Assembly: GCA_965199935.1 (NCBI GenBank)
Contig: CBDATD010000001.1
Location: 682,001-746,000 of the forward strand
Length of the DNA stretch: 64,000 nt
Origin: JAPPLG01 sp965199935
GTDB lineage: Bacteria > Bdellovibrionota > Bdellovibrionia > Bdellovibrionales > UBA1609
Direction: 5' to 3'
Shown here: positions 34,775-42,561 of the stretch, one piece after another
Numbering within the stretch: the first letter of the stretch is position 1
Layout: each line of letters begins with the position of its first letter
Notes under the pieces: generated by a model
What the model was told of the DNA's origin: nothing
The model's database searches: none
The model's input: only the letters and a program-made list of their open reading frames with translations
Program-made: the position numbers and the translations under genes

Positions 34775-35920
34775 TCAGTTCACTTGGTATTTATCCATCC
34801 AAAAGATGGACAGACTGGAGTTTCGGTAAATGCCAAGGCCGAGACGAAACATTTCACCCATGTAATTGCTGGCTTTGTTATGTCCTGATTCGGCGGCTGA
34901 TTTCATCCAGAAAAATGATTGTTGTGTATCTTGAAGAATAACATCATCGCCGTAAAGCAGGATAACTCCGACTTGAAATTGAGCGGGGGGGTACCCGCTT
35001 TGGGCGGCTTTCTCTAATAAAGAAAATCCCTGTTCTTTGTTTAAACTTCCAAGCTCCCCCGAAAAAAGGAAAGAGCCTAAATGGAATTGAGCCAGAGTGT
35101 TGTTTTTTAACACTGCTTTTTGGAGAATGGAAACGGCCTCAGAGTGAGATTGTTTTTCTTCAGATAAAATTAAGCCCATTTGAACTTGTGCTGACACATC
35201 CTCCTGCTCATAAGCCCTAATTTGCAAGTCAGTAAGCGTATTTTCAATTTGTATTTCTTCCGGCAAGTGATGATTTTCAGATGAAACTCGGTGAATTAGA
35301 TATTGAATAGGCTGTTCGTGAACAGCGGAAATAATATGAGAGTCTGCATTTTCCACCATTCCAATAACTTCTCCGTCACTGTTGAGGACCGGAGATCCAG
35401 CACCGGCCTCCTTGCTTTGAATAGGACTCACAAATCCAAATTGGAAGGGGGGTATTTTTATAATTCTTCTCGCTTTTGTGAGTTCTATATCTTCTTTTGA
35501 AGATTTGAAAGTGTAAATATCCTGGTCTATGTGAAAAGGACTTTGAGATAAGTTCAAAAAATGCCCGTCATATCCTTCTACTTCCAAAACAGCTAGATTG
35601 TCTAAAGCGGACAGGGCTTTTACTCTTTTAACTTTAAACTTTAATTCTTCTTTTGAAATCACGATAGAATCTGTAAAAGGTTTATGAGGCAGAGTTTTGG
35701 CCAAGCTGTAAATAAAATGAAAAGTAGTTAAGAAAGTTTCTGAATCTTCAAGAAAAAATCCAGTGGATTGTCCAGAGGGATGGTTGATTCGAAATACAGC
35801 GTCCTTTGCTCTTTTTACAATCAAAGGGGAGTAAAAATAAGATTCAGCAGAAAAACAAAAAGCTGTGAGGTACATAGAAAAAGACAATAAGAAAGTTTTA
35901 AAATAAATTTGAGTTTTCAT
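34775..35920 (-). CDS. Secreted trypsin-like serine protease with Sel1 repeats
   Basis: This 381-residue exported protein has a signal peptide (1-24) and a chymotrypsin-fold protease domain (30-220) in which a full triad can be proposed: His68 in LTTFHFIY, Asp107 in ALDNLAVLEV and Ser176 in GAGSPVLNSDGEVIGMV (usually GNSGGPV). The variation around Ser may make it a poor enzyme. Residues of about 235-370 are three to four Sel1/TPR-like repeats, for example LAQFHLGSFLFSGELG, PPAQFQVGVILLYGDD and NKASNYMGEMFRLGLG, a protein-interaction surface. It is upstream of the VWA lipoproteins on the same strand, with a 283-bp gap. Confidence 0.8.
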   Translation of the reverse strand: MKTQIYFKTFLLSFSMYLTAFCFSAESYFYSPLIVKRAKDAVFRINHPSGQSTGFFLEDSETFLTTFHFIYSLAKTLPHKPFTDSIVISKEELKFKVKRVKALSALDNLAVLEVEGYDGHFLNLSQSPFHIDQDIYTFKSSKEDIELTKARRIIKIPPFQFGFVSPIQSKEAGAGSPVLNSDGEVIGMVENADSHIISAVHEQPIQYLIHRVSSENHHLPEEIQIENTLTDLQIRAYEQEDVSAQVQMGLILSEEKQSHSEAVSILQKAVLKNNTLAQFHLGSFLFSGELGSLNKEQGFSLLEKAAQSGYPPAQFQVGVILLYGDDVILQDTQQSFFWMKSAAESGHNKASNYMGEMFRLGLGIYRNSSLSIFWMDKYQVN

Positions 35921-36046
35921 AATGGAGCGGATTTATACCCTAAAAAGCAGATCTAATAAAGTTTAATGAGAGGGGCTGTAATTTTTACAACCATGAAGCT
36001 TTAGAATTATTGTTTAGCAAAACTGCTGTTTCAATCTAGTCTTAGC

Positions 36047-36259
36047 TTAATACGTCTTTTTTTTAATAATATTTTTTATACATTTGATGAAATAAAAGGC
36101 TTCAGATTTAGCGGACTCCCCGGCTGGCTCCTTCTCCTCTTTGTTTGCACTTGCAGTGATCGCCGGGGTCTGGAGAGTGGTTGGCGGCGCATGTGGTGTG
36201 CGAGCAAGAGGGGTCTCTTGTTGTCCAAATCTAAGTTTTTTTTCTTTTATAAAGTTCAC
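36047..36259 (-). pseudogene. Possible frameshifted continuation of the upstream gene
   Basis: This is an open frame of 70 codons with a GTG start but no ribosome site, overlapping the 3' end of the 36231-36683 gene by 29 bp. Its content (KEEKEPAGESAKSE, many Thr/Pro) looks like a disordered tail. Because the two frames meet at an A8 run (36236-36243), it could be the lost C-terminus of that gene, be reached by slippage, or be chance. Confidence 0.3.
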
Positions 36260-36683
36260 AGGCAGTTAGGGTAACAATCCATACAACAAAAACGTATTTT
36301 ATTTTTTTTCCAAGAAAGAATTTTAAGGGGATGTATGTCAAAGGCAGGGGGGTTGAATAGGCCAAAGCATAGATCAGGTTGGAGGCGTACCCTGCTTTGT
36401 CTGTTGTTTGAACTATTTGAATAACTTGCTTTAAAGTGATTTTCCTAAGAAGGCCGGGAGTCTTTTTTCTTATTTTGCAGAGAACTCTATAGACGTCGTC
36501 TAAACTTAACGAAGTTATTTCTTTTTTATTTTCTTTTGCAATTTCTCTTATGCATTTTAGGCTGTATTCTTTGAGCTGTTCGTCTGTTTTAAGGTGAAAG
36601 GCTCTGCGTGTGTACTGATTGAAAAACTTGAATTTTCTGTTAAAAGAGCTTTCTAAAATTTTGTTTTTTATAAATTGGATCAT
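36231..36683 (-). CDS. Hypothetical protein with C-terminal membrane segments
   Basis: No family is recognised. The ATG at 36683 has GGAG about 8 nt upstream; frames extending further would run into the tRNA-Tyr gene. The 150-residue product is basic and helical over residues 1-95 and has two hydrophobic segments near the C-terminus (about 104-122 and 128-145). It ends at a run of eight A; removal of one A would continue the reading frame into the next 60 codons (see 36047-36259). It lies just downstream of tRNA-Thr and tRNA-Tyr on the same strand and may share their transcript. Confidence 0.5.
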   Translation of the reverse strand: MIQFIKNKILESSFNRKFKFFNQYTRRAFHLKTDEQLKEYSLKCIREIAKENKKEITSLSLDDVYRVLCKIRKKTPGLLRKITLKQVIQIVQTTDKAGYASNLIYALAYSTPLPLTYIPLKFFLGKKIKYVFVVWIVTLTACELYKRKKT

Positions 36684-36717
36684 AGGCCGCTCCAAAGGCT
36701 GTGCTGAGATTTTGAAA

Positions 36718-36803
36718 TGGTGGAGAGAGTAGGATTCGAACCTACGTAGGCATAAGCCAGCGGGTTTACAGCCCGCCCCTTTTAACCGCTCAGGCATCTC
36801 TCC
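36718..36803 (-). tRNA. tRNA-Tyr (anticodon GUA)
   Basis: This is a class II tRNA with a long variable arm. The acceptor GGAGAGA pairs with TCTCTCC, discriminator A, and CCA is encoded. The anticodon loop reads CTGTAAA, giving GUA. It lies 3 bp after tRNA-Thr(UGU) in transcription order, the same order as thrU-tyrU of E. coli. Confidence 0.95.
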
Positions 36804-36806
36804 TCA

Positions 36807-36879
36807 AGCTGGGTAAGGGACTTGAACCCCCAACCTGCTGATTACAAATCAGCTGCTCTGCCAATTGAGCTAACCCAGC
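36807..36879 (-). tRNA. tRNA-Thr (anticodon UGU)
   Basis: The acceptor GCTGGGT pairs with ACCCAGC, the D arm is AGCTCAATTGGCAGAGC, the anticodon loop TTTGTAA contains UGU, and the T arm is GGGGGTTCAAGTCCC. CCA is not encoded. It is the first of the minus-strand tRNA pair. Confidence 0.95.
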
Positions 36880-36957
36880 ATTCAGGCTATTATACTCATA
36901 AAAACCTTTTGACGTGTAGTTTTATGAAATATTTTTCGTTCAAAAACTTAAAGCCTA

Positions 36958-37668
36958 TTACTTATCCAGCAAATGCTTATAAAGATCTTCTTCTATAGGG
37001 ATGCGAATTTCTTGGCTGGAAGAAGAAGAACTCCATTCTAAAACAGCATTTTCAATTAAAACCAAAGGTCTTCTTTCACGCCCCTCACCCATAAGCCAGA
37101 CAGCGCTGCCGGCTAAAGCATCTACATTATTTATAGCAGTGACTTTTAATTCTCTGCCATAAAGATCTGGCTCTCCTCGAAGGTCTTTAACCGCCTTAAA
37201 ACCCCAGTGTGCTACAGCCGCTCCGATGACCCCCCTTCTTAAAGGAGTGGTGTGGGAATCTGTCATTAGAAGCCCTAATTTTTTTAGAGACCAGCGCTGT
37301 GTTAAAGCCTGCCATAATTTTTTTAGAGACAAGTAAGGGTTTTTTGGAAAAAGCAGATACCCCCCCGTAGGGGAATTGGATTGATCTATTCCAGCGGAAG
37401 GCAAGAGCAGACCTGCTTTTATGGTGAGGTGATGTCCGTAAGAGCTTTCACCTAAATCTTTGTCTGCTTCTTGTTGAATTAATTGTTTTTTATCTGTGGT
37501 TTGCACCACACGTTTTTCAGCCAGGCTGAACAATTTAGATGAGACCGCCAATACTGATTTTTCTTTAATGGAAAAGCCGGTTAAAGAAGACAAAATAAAC
37601 TTCTCAAGGTCTTCCCCTTGTTGGAGTAAAGCTGTTGTGATCGGGGTGATTTTTAAAGAAGAGTTCAT
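36958..37668 (-). CDS. CofE-like gamma-glutamyl ligase (F420/folate type)
   Basis: The 236-residue product belongs to the CofE family (COG1478), which attaches glutamate to F420-0 or, in chlamydial homologues, to folates. Diagnostic stretches are EKSVLAVSSKLFSLAEKRVV near the N-terminus, PSAGIDQSNSPTGGYLLFPK, LGLLMTDSHTTPLRRGVIGAA, and LYGRELKVTAINNVDALAGSA, which carry the metal and GTP ligands of the fold. No F420 gene is nearby, so a folate-type ligase (FolC substitute) is the likelier role; this is inferred. It follows hflX by 6 bp on the same strand. Confidence 0.8.
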   Translation of the reverse strand: MNSSLKITPITTALLQQGEDLEKFILSSLTGFSIKEKSVLAVSSKLFSLAEKRVVQTTDKKQLIQQEADKDLGESSYGHHLTIKAGLLLPSAGIDQSNSPTGGYLLFPKNPYLSLKKLWQALTQRWSLKKLGLLMTDSHTTPLRRGVIGAAVAHWGFKAVKDLRGEPDLYGRELKVTAINNVDALAGSAVWLMGEGRERRPLVLIENAVLEWSSSSSSQEIRIPIEEDLYKHLLDK

Positions 37669-37674
37669 AAGATT

Positions 37675-38958
37675 TTATTTGGTAATAAAATTTTTCCAAG
37701 AAGCCATTTGATGATAAGGCATTCCGGTTTGAATCAAAATACCCCCCTGGGACTGTTCTGTTTTGTGGATTTTAATTTGTTGAGAGAGAGAGTGCATCAG
37801 AGAGGCGTCGCTGTGGGGAAAAAACAGCTCTACTTTTTTATTTAGACTTGAGTAAGCCCGCTTCATTTCCTTCAAGAGGCAGGGAACACCCTGCCCTGAC
37901 AGAGCAGAAACTTTTGCATGAAAGGCAGTAGGGGGGCGTTGAAAAGTTTTACAGACTTGGTCCATCTTATTGTACACATGAATAATTGGTTTTTCATTCC
38001 ATCTAAACTCTCTAATCAAAGAATTGACCACACTCATCTGCTCCTTCATGTTAGGGTTGGAGGCGTCGATAACGTGCAGTAATACATCTGCACAGGCCGA
38101 TTCTTCCAGAGTGGCTTTGAAAGCTGAAATAAGATGAGGAGGCAGGTCTTTAATAAAGCCCACTGTGTCTGTTAAAACGGACGCACTCAAGCCGGGAATA
38201 AAAACTTTTCTTGTTGCAGGGTCTAAAGTTAAGAATAATTGATTCTCTGTTTCTGCTTTGGATCGGCTGAGGCGGTTTAAAAGAGTGCTTTTTCCTGAAT
38301 TGGTGTAGCCGATTAAAGCAAAGCTTCGAACTTGATTTCTTTGTCTGAGTTTCCTTTGCTGGGATCTGTTCTTTCTTAAAGTTTGCAGTTTTTTTCTTAA
38401 AAAGCGGATTCTTTTTTGAATTTGTCTGCGGTCTGTTTCCAATGCTTTTTCACCAGGTCCTCTGGCTCCCAATCCTCCCCCTTGTCTGGAAAGAGAGCCA
38501 AGCCAGGCTCCCTTGGTTCTGGTCAGCTCGTCCAATTTTTGAGCCAGGCTCACTTGTAATTGTCCTTCATAACTGCGGGCGCGGTCTGCAAAGATTTTTA
38601 AAATCAGCTGATTTCTTTCCCATATGGGTACTTTAAGTATGTTGTTCAAGTTGCGTGCTTGAACACCTGTCAAACGGCCGTTAAAAATAATTAAGTTGGC
38701 TTTTGTTTCAAGAATCATATCTTGAATTTCATGAATTTTGCCCGATCCAAGGTAAGTGCTGTGATGGATTCTATTTTGTTTTTGACTAATAGCTCCAAGA
38801 ACTTCAATTCCTGCTGAGTCTGCAAGCTCTTTCAATTCTCTTAGTGGAGCTTTATTTTTTTGTAAGTCAGTAAGCACTAAAATAGTTTTTAAATTTTGTT
38901 TTCTCAAATGCCTCATCTGTCGTATCAAATTTGCATCCCCGTCAATAAAATACATCAT
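37675..38958 (-). CDS. hflX: GTPase HflX
   Basis: HflX is a ribosome-associated GTPase that splits stalled ribosomes under stress. The N-terminal HflX domain contains HHSTYLGSGKIHEIQDMI, NLIIFNGRLTGVQARNL and the Gly-rich linker GGLGARGPGEKALETDRR. The G domain has GYTNSGKSTLLNRL, DTVGFIKDLPPHLISAFKAT and NKMD. Length 427 is typical. It is upstream of the CofE-like gene on the minus strand and is not next to hfq. Confidence 0.95.
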   Translation of the reverse strand: MMYFIDGDANLIRQMRHLRKQNLKTILVLTDLQKNKAPLRELKELADSAGIEVLGAISQKQNRIHHSTYLGSGKIHEIQDMILETKANLIIFNGRLTGVQARNLNNILKVPIWERNQLILKIFADRARSYEGQLQVSLAQKLDELTRTKGAWLGSLSRQGGGLGARGPGEKALETDRRQIQKRIRFLRKKLQTLRKNRSQQRKLRQRNQVRSFALIGYTNSGKSTLLNRLSRSKAETENQLFLTLDPATRKVFIPGLSASVLTDTVGFIKDLPPHLISAFKATLEESACADVLLHVIDASNPNMKEQMSVVNSLIREFRWNEKPIIHVYNKMDQVCKTFQRPPTAFHAKVSALSGQGVPCLLKEMKRAYSSLNKKVELFFPHSDASLMHSLSQQIKIHKTEQSQGGILIQTGMPYHQMASWKNFITK

Positions 38959-39089
38959 TGATTGTACTTTAAAGCAGGGATTCTACCAAGCCGGCTTACC
39001 CTTTAGTCAATATTTTAAAGAAAGTAAAGAGATTGATCTAAAGCTTGATAAAAGGTATAGTCGCTGTCCGTTTGTTGGAGGAGGGGTTT

Positions 39090-39545
39090 ATGAGTATTTC
39101 TGAATCAGATAAAAAAAATATTGCGGCGGGGCTGTTTCCCGTTTTAGCGGATCACTATGCTCTTTACTTAAAGATGCAGGGATATCACTGGAATGTTGTG
39201 GGGCCTTCTTTTTACGCTCTTCACAAGCTTTTTGGGAAAAAATATCAGAGTTTAGCAAAAGATGTGGACGAGATTGCCGAAAGAATTCGGGCGTTAGGCC
39301 CTAAGATTTCAGCGTCTTTTTCTGAGTTTCAAAAACTAAGCTCCATTCAAGATGGTTCAGCAGATTTAGAGGCTAAGGATATGATCGTTGATTTGGCGAA
39401 AGGATATGAAATTTTAATTCAGGGAATTGAAAAAGTTTTTGACATTGCTGAAAAAGCGGGAGATCAGGCCACTATGGATTTGTTGACGTCTCTTTTAAGC
39501 TCGCATGAGCAAACATTGTGGGGGTTTAAGAGTACATTGCAATAA
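39090..39545 (+). CDS. dps: Dps-family ferritin-like DNA-protecting protein
   Basis: Dps proteins form 12-mers that oxidise and store iron and may bind DNA. The ferroxidase segment is YHWNVVGPSFYALHKLFGKK with D-E-x-A-E-R-I-R-A-L-G downstream (VDEIAERIRALG), the standard ligands at the dimer interface. The ATG at 39090 has GGAGGAGGGG just upstream, so a TTG 15 codons earlier is not used. The product (151 residues) has a very short N-terminal tail, which argues against strong DNA binding. It is 10 bp upstream of tRNA-Gly. Confidence 0.93.
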   Translation: MSISESDKKNIAAGLFPVLADHYALYLKMQGYHWNVVGPSFYALHKLFGKKYQSLAKDVDEIAERIRALGPKISASFSEFQKLSSIQDGSADLEAKDMIVDLAKGYEILIQGIEKVFDIAEKAGDQATMDLLTSLLSSHEQTLWGFKSTLQ

Positions 39546-39555
39546 TTTGAGGTTA

Positions 39556-39631
39556 GCGGAAGTAGCTCAATTGGTAGAGTATCAGCCTTCCAAGCTGAGG
39601 GTTGCGGGTTCGAGACCCGTCTTCCGCTCCA
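39556..39631 (+). tRNA. tRNA-Gly (anticodon UCC)
   Basis: The acceptor GCGGAAG pairs with CTTCCGC, with discriminator T and encoded CCA. The anticodon loop CTTCCAA contains UCC, and the T arm is GCGGGTTCGAGACCCGT. It corresponds to E. coli glyT in the ancestral thrU-tyrU-glyT-thrT-tufB order. Confidence 0.96.
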
Positions 39632-39737
39632 TGCAGGAGCTTGACCAACGCTTGAAGGTATCGGATACTGTGCAGGTATTCTCCTGTGTCTCAGGAAGGG
39701 ACGCGTCAGGTTTGATGTGAAAGCGGGCGGCTGATTC

Positions 39738-40355
39738 ATGATGAAATTTTACCTCCACCTTATCCTCATCTTCATCCTGTCCTATGTCTTGTTAAGCAAT
39801 TGCACTCCACAAACACAAGATTCATATCAAGCATCTGAAGAAGAAGAAATCGAAGAGGAAGACAGCGAGATTGGAGCTAGGAGCAACAGCAGTAGAAGAA
39901 GCGCCAGAAGAAGAGGCAGAAGCAACGGGGGAGGAACATCATCTACGGGAGGAACATCTACAGGAGGAACATCATCTACGGGAGGAACGTCATCTACGGG
40001 AGGAACATCATCCACAGGGGGAACATCTACAGGAGGAAGCCCGGCATCTTGCGGTTGGAGTTTTGATTATTCAGATGTAGATTGGGATGCCTCATACACC
40101 CCTATAGACAGCTTTGAATGTGTTCGATGCGTTGATGACGGCCACTACCTTGGGACTTTTCATTTCTACAAATGCAATCAAAAGTTTTCCAGTAGAATAC
40201 ACCACTGTATAGACGAAGAACTAGGGCAGTCCACAATTGACAGTATTTCACGTTTTAGATGCAGTAAAACCAACAGCAGTTGGTCGTGTTCAGAACTTTC
40301 CAGCGACCGATATTATGACAGTTTTATCGACTGCTTAAGAGATGAAAGAGTTTAA
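39738..40355 (+). CDS. Lipoprotein with acidic and Gly-Thr-Ser repeat linker
   Basis: This is a lipoprotein by its signal (YVLLSNCTP; Cys at about 23). After the Cys comes an acidic stretch (EEEEIEEEDSE), an Arg/Ser-rich patch, and then a (GGTSST)-type repeat of about 37 residues (39927-40037). The C-terminal 95 residues contain eight Cys (for example CVRCVDDG and DCLRDE) and are probably a disulfide-rich domain. No family is recognised. The same acidic-linker style is found in the proteins at 18272 and 44252. Two adjacent ATG codons (39738, 39741) are possible starts. Confidence 0.65.
   Translation: MMKFYLHLILIFILSYVLLSNCTPQTQDSYQASEEEEIEEEDSEIGARSNSSRRSARRRGRSNGGGTSSTGGTSTGGTSSTGGTSSTGGTSSTGGTSTGGSPASCGWSFDYSDVDWDASYTPIDSFECVRCVDDGHYLGTFHFYKCNQKFSSRIHHCIDEELGQSTIDSISRFRCSKTNSSWSCSELSSDRYYDSFIDCLRDERV
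39927..40037. repeat. In-frame 18/15-bp tandem repeats
   Basis: The units are GGAACATCATCTACGGGA (18 bp) and a 15-bp variant GGAACATCTACAGGA, in the order 18-15-18-18-18-15 with a few third-base changes. They encode GGTSST/GGTST. The repeat number is likely to vary between strains. Confidence 0.85.
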
Positions 40356-40378
40356 AATCTTTTTAAATTTTGGCGGGT

Positions 40379-40921
40379 TTAGGGGGTCTTATGACACCGC
40401 CCGGATCTTTTTTCTGAGTCTGTCATATAAGGCAGGCACACTCTTATGAAATTTCCGTCCCCGTAACCTTGATAAACCACCATTCCCTGTTGATCGTAAA
40501 CCGTTTGGGTGAAGGACACCACTCTTCTGTTTTTGTGCTGAACGATTAACACCTGGCCGTTGTCTAATTCAGCTGTAAAAGTATCTGTTGGAGTGTCCGG
40601 CCGGCTGGTGCTGATAAATGGAATGTTTTTTTGACTAAGAAAACTTACCGATATTTCATTATTGGAGTGAACAGTGATAGAGCAAGACTCTCCCGTGCTT
40701 TCTGATCCTACAAAGAGTCTTTGAAAAAAATCTCTGGCTGGTACAGAAATACAGCCGGAAACTGTTTCTTCCTTAAGCCTTTCTGTATCCGCCGGTGGAT
40801 TTTGCAGCAAATTCCGGATTTTGTTTTTTGTGAGTGGAAAAATAGAGTCTGTAGAGTTTTGAGTTACAGAACTCGTACAACCGAGCAAGGACGCGAAATA
40901 AAAAAATAAAAGAAACTTCAT
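40379..40921 (-). CDS. Lipoprotein of unknown function
   Basis: The ATG at 40921 gives a lipoprotein signal (MKFLLFFYFASLLGCTSS, Cys15); an ATG nine codons upstream is open. The mature protein is about 166 residues, with strands in the second half (TFTAELDNGQVLIVQHKN, VVSFTQTVYDQQGMVVYQGY) and several Cys (SGCISVP, ESCSITV, VCLPYM and a near-terminal Cys) that could form two disulfides. No family is recognised. It is convergent with the repeat-containing lipoprotein at 39738. Confidence 0.65.
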   Translation of the reverse strand: MKFLLFFYFASLLGCTSSVTQNSTDSIFPLTKNKIRNLLQNPPADTERLKEETVSGCISVPARDFFQRLFVGSESTGESCSITVHSNNEISVSFLSQKNIPFISTSRPDTPTDTFTAELDNGQVLIVQHKNRRVVSFTQTVYDQQGMVVYQGYGDGNFIRVCLPYMTDSEKRSGRCHKTP

Positions 40922-41305
40922 ACCCTTACATTCTACCGTATTTTCCATTAAATGTTAGTCTTTTATCACACTATATTTCTGCTTATTTGTTCATTTCTTG
41001 TGCGTCATTCTATTATCTTTCTCAGTATGTTATGCTCCTGACCTCTTAAAAAGAGGTTAAAGAGAGAAAAGCTCCTTAAAAGAGCATCTAACAAAGAGAG
41101 ATTTCTTGCGCTCTCAGAGCATTTTGACAACAGCTTGAGTGTTTGGAGCCTCTCCTTGTGAGGGATGAGAAAAAGAATTTTTTGAAAGAGTTTGTTAAGA
41201 AGATGAAAAAAAGATCAGTAATATCAGTTAGTTGCAAAAAATATTGAGTTGGTGTCAACCTTTTGATACCAATGATGAAGATTTAAAAAGAAGAAGGGCC
41301 GTTCA
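40922..41305. other. Noncoding region with several hairpins, possible ncRNA or rrn-leader relic
   Basis: No reading frame of note. Hairpin-forming pieces on the plus strand are ACCTCTT/AAGAGGT (41041-41057), GCTC/GAGC (about 41070-41085), GCTC/GAGC (about 41110-41120) and CCTC/GAGG (about 41149-41164). AGAGCATTTTGACAACAG (about 41116) resembles the box A/linker sequence that precedes many 16S rRNA genes, and TTTTTTGAAAGAGTTTG (about 41179-41195) resembles a 16S 5' end. It could equally be a long leader of bcp. Confidence 0.4.
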
Positions 41306-41779
41306 GTGAATCAGCAAATAACAATTCATCTCAATAAAAAAGATATGGGATTCCCTTATCCGGTGACAGGAGGAGGCTCTAAGTCTTTGGAAAGTTTCAG
41401 AGGAAAAAATCTAGTTTTGTATTTTTACCCTAAAGACCATACTCCGGGCTGTACGAAAGAGGGGCATGAATTTACAGCCCTTCATAAAGAGTTTTTGAAA
41501 CATAATACTCAGATTATTGGAGTCTCTAGAGACAGTCTTTCATCCCATGAGTCTTTCAAACTTAAACAAAAATACAGTTTTGATTTGATTAGCGATAAAG
41601 AGGAAAAACTTTGCAGGCTTTTTAAAGTTTTGGAAAAAACGGATGAAGGCAGGCATAGACTTGTTCGAAGCACTTTTGTTCTAAATTCTAAAGGGCGGGT
41701 GGTTTATGCAAATAGAAAAGTAAAAGTTCCCGGCCACGCCCGCTCTGTTTTAGACTTTGTAAAAGAAAACCTCACCTAA
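41306..41779 (+). CDS. bcp: Peroxiredoxin, Bcp/PrxQ type
   Basis: This thiol peroxidase reduces hydroperoxides. The peroxidatic Cys lies in YPKDHTPGCTKEGHEF, the PrxQ/Bcp active site. In most Bcp proteins a second Cys follows five residues later; here that position is not Cys (GCTKEGHEF), so it would work as a 1-Cys enzyme or use another Cys such as the one in EEKLCRLF. STFVLNSKGRVVY near the end is also typical. The start is a GTG with a purine-rich AAGGG upstream. Confidence 0.9.
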   Translation: MNQQITIHLNKKDMGFPYPVTGGGSKSLESFRGKNLVLYFYPKDHTPGCTKEGHEFTALHKEFLKHNTQIIGVSRDSLSSHESFKLKQKYSFDLISDKEEKLCRLFKVLEKTDEGRHRLVRSTFVLNSKGRVVYANRKVKVPGHARSVLDFVKENLT

Positions 41780-41972
41780 AAAAAATGAGCTGTTGAAAAA
41801 TCACATAATTTTTGTTTTGCTTTAAGACGCCCGATTTTTGCCCTATCGTCTAGATTCATCAGGGAGCTTTGAAAAAAATGGGGGGGGGTAGAGTAGAATT
41901 ATATCTCATCTTTGTCTAATTTGTCTAAAGATGAGGCTGATACTTTTGGTTTTTTGAGGAGGTTTAAAAAAA

Positions 41973-42518
41973 ATGGATTTATTGAAGGCAGTAATTTTTT
42001 CTGTGATTTCGATGGCGCTTATCTCTTGCGGCGATAGAGGCGGCAAAGTAAAGGAAGCTGTTGAGATAGAAAATGGTGTATCTAAAGCAGAGGACGGGCG
42101 GATTATATTAAGCAGTGAATCCAAGCCTTTAGTGATGCCAGAAGGAGTCTTTAAAGGAGTCGAAGTTGACCCGAGAAAATTGGGTTCAGCTATAGCCGGC
42201 CGGCTCGATAGTGTCTCAACAGTATATGATATCTCTTTTGCATCCAGATTTTTTATTAGTGGTCTTGTTAGAGGAGGGGTATTTAATGTTGTATTTGCGG
42301 TTAGGACTCTCTCCGGTGAGGTTTACAGGAACATTAAGTGTATGGCTTACCCAGGAAAAGGAAAAGACGCTTTTTTGTGGATTGAGGACTGCAACAGTGG
42401 TCAAGTTAGGTTGGCATTTGCCTTAAAGCCTTATCGATTGAGAGACGTAGCTACTGATCTAGGACTGGAACAAATGCGGTCAATAGCGGCGAAAAAATTT
42501 AAAAGAACTCTTGATTAG
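41973..42518 (+). CDS. Lipoprotein of unknown function
   Basis: A TGAGGAGG ribosome site precedes the ATG by about 9 nt. The signal peptide ends in a lipobox (MALISCGD, Cys19). The mature part of about 160 residues has a charged start, then a compact domain with strands (GVFNVVFAVRTLSGEVYRNI) and two Cys (IKCMAYPGKGK, IEDCNSGQ) that may pair. No family is recognised. A G9 tract lies about 85 bp upstream of the start. The next gene, grxB, is 43 bp away on the same strand. Confidence 0.7.
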   Translation: MDLLKAVIFSVISMALISCGDRGGKVKEAVEIENGVSKAEDGRIILSSESKPLVMPEGVFKGVEVDPRKLGSAIAGRLDSVSTVYDISFASRFFISGLVRGGVFNVVFAVRTLSGEVYRNIKCMAYPGKGKDAFLWIEDCNSGQVRLAFALKPYRLRDVATDLGLEQMRSIAAKKFKRTLD

Positions 42519-42561
42519 GGGGCAAACCCTTATTTTTGCTCCTATTTAGAGTCTGTGGAAG

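Noticed and set aside
34720..34941. Plus-strand 73-codon frame beside the protease gene
   Set aside because: It runs antisense into the well-supported protease, has odd composition and no ribosome site.
39827..40015. Minus-strand frame encoding Leu/Pro/Val/Asp-rich repeats
   Set aside because: It is the mirror of the repeat lipoprotein on the plus strand, with no ribosome site.
39927..40037. Short repeats resembling a CRISPR array
   Set aside because: The repeats are contiguous, in frame and encode GGTSST units; there are no unique spacers and no cas genes.
41123..41150. TTGACA as a -35 box before bcp
   Set aside because: No acceptable -10 box at 16-18 bp; better read as part of the rRNA-leader-like segment.
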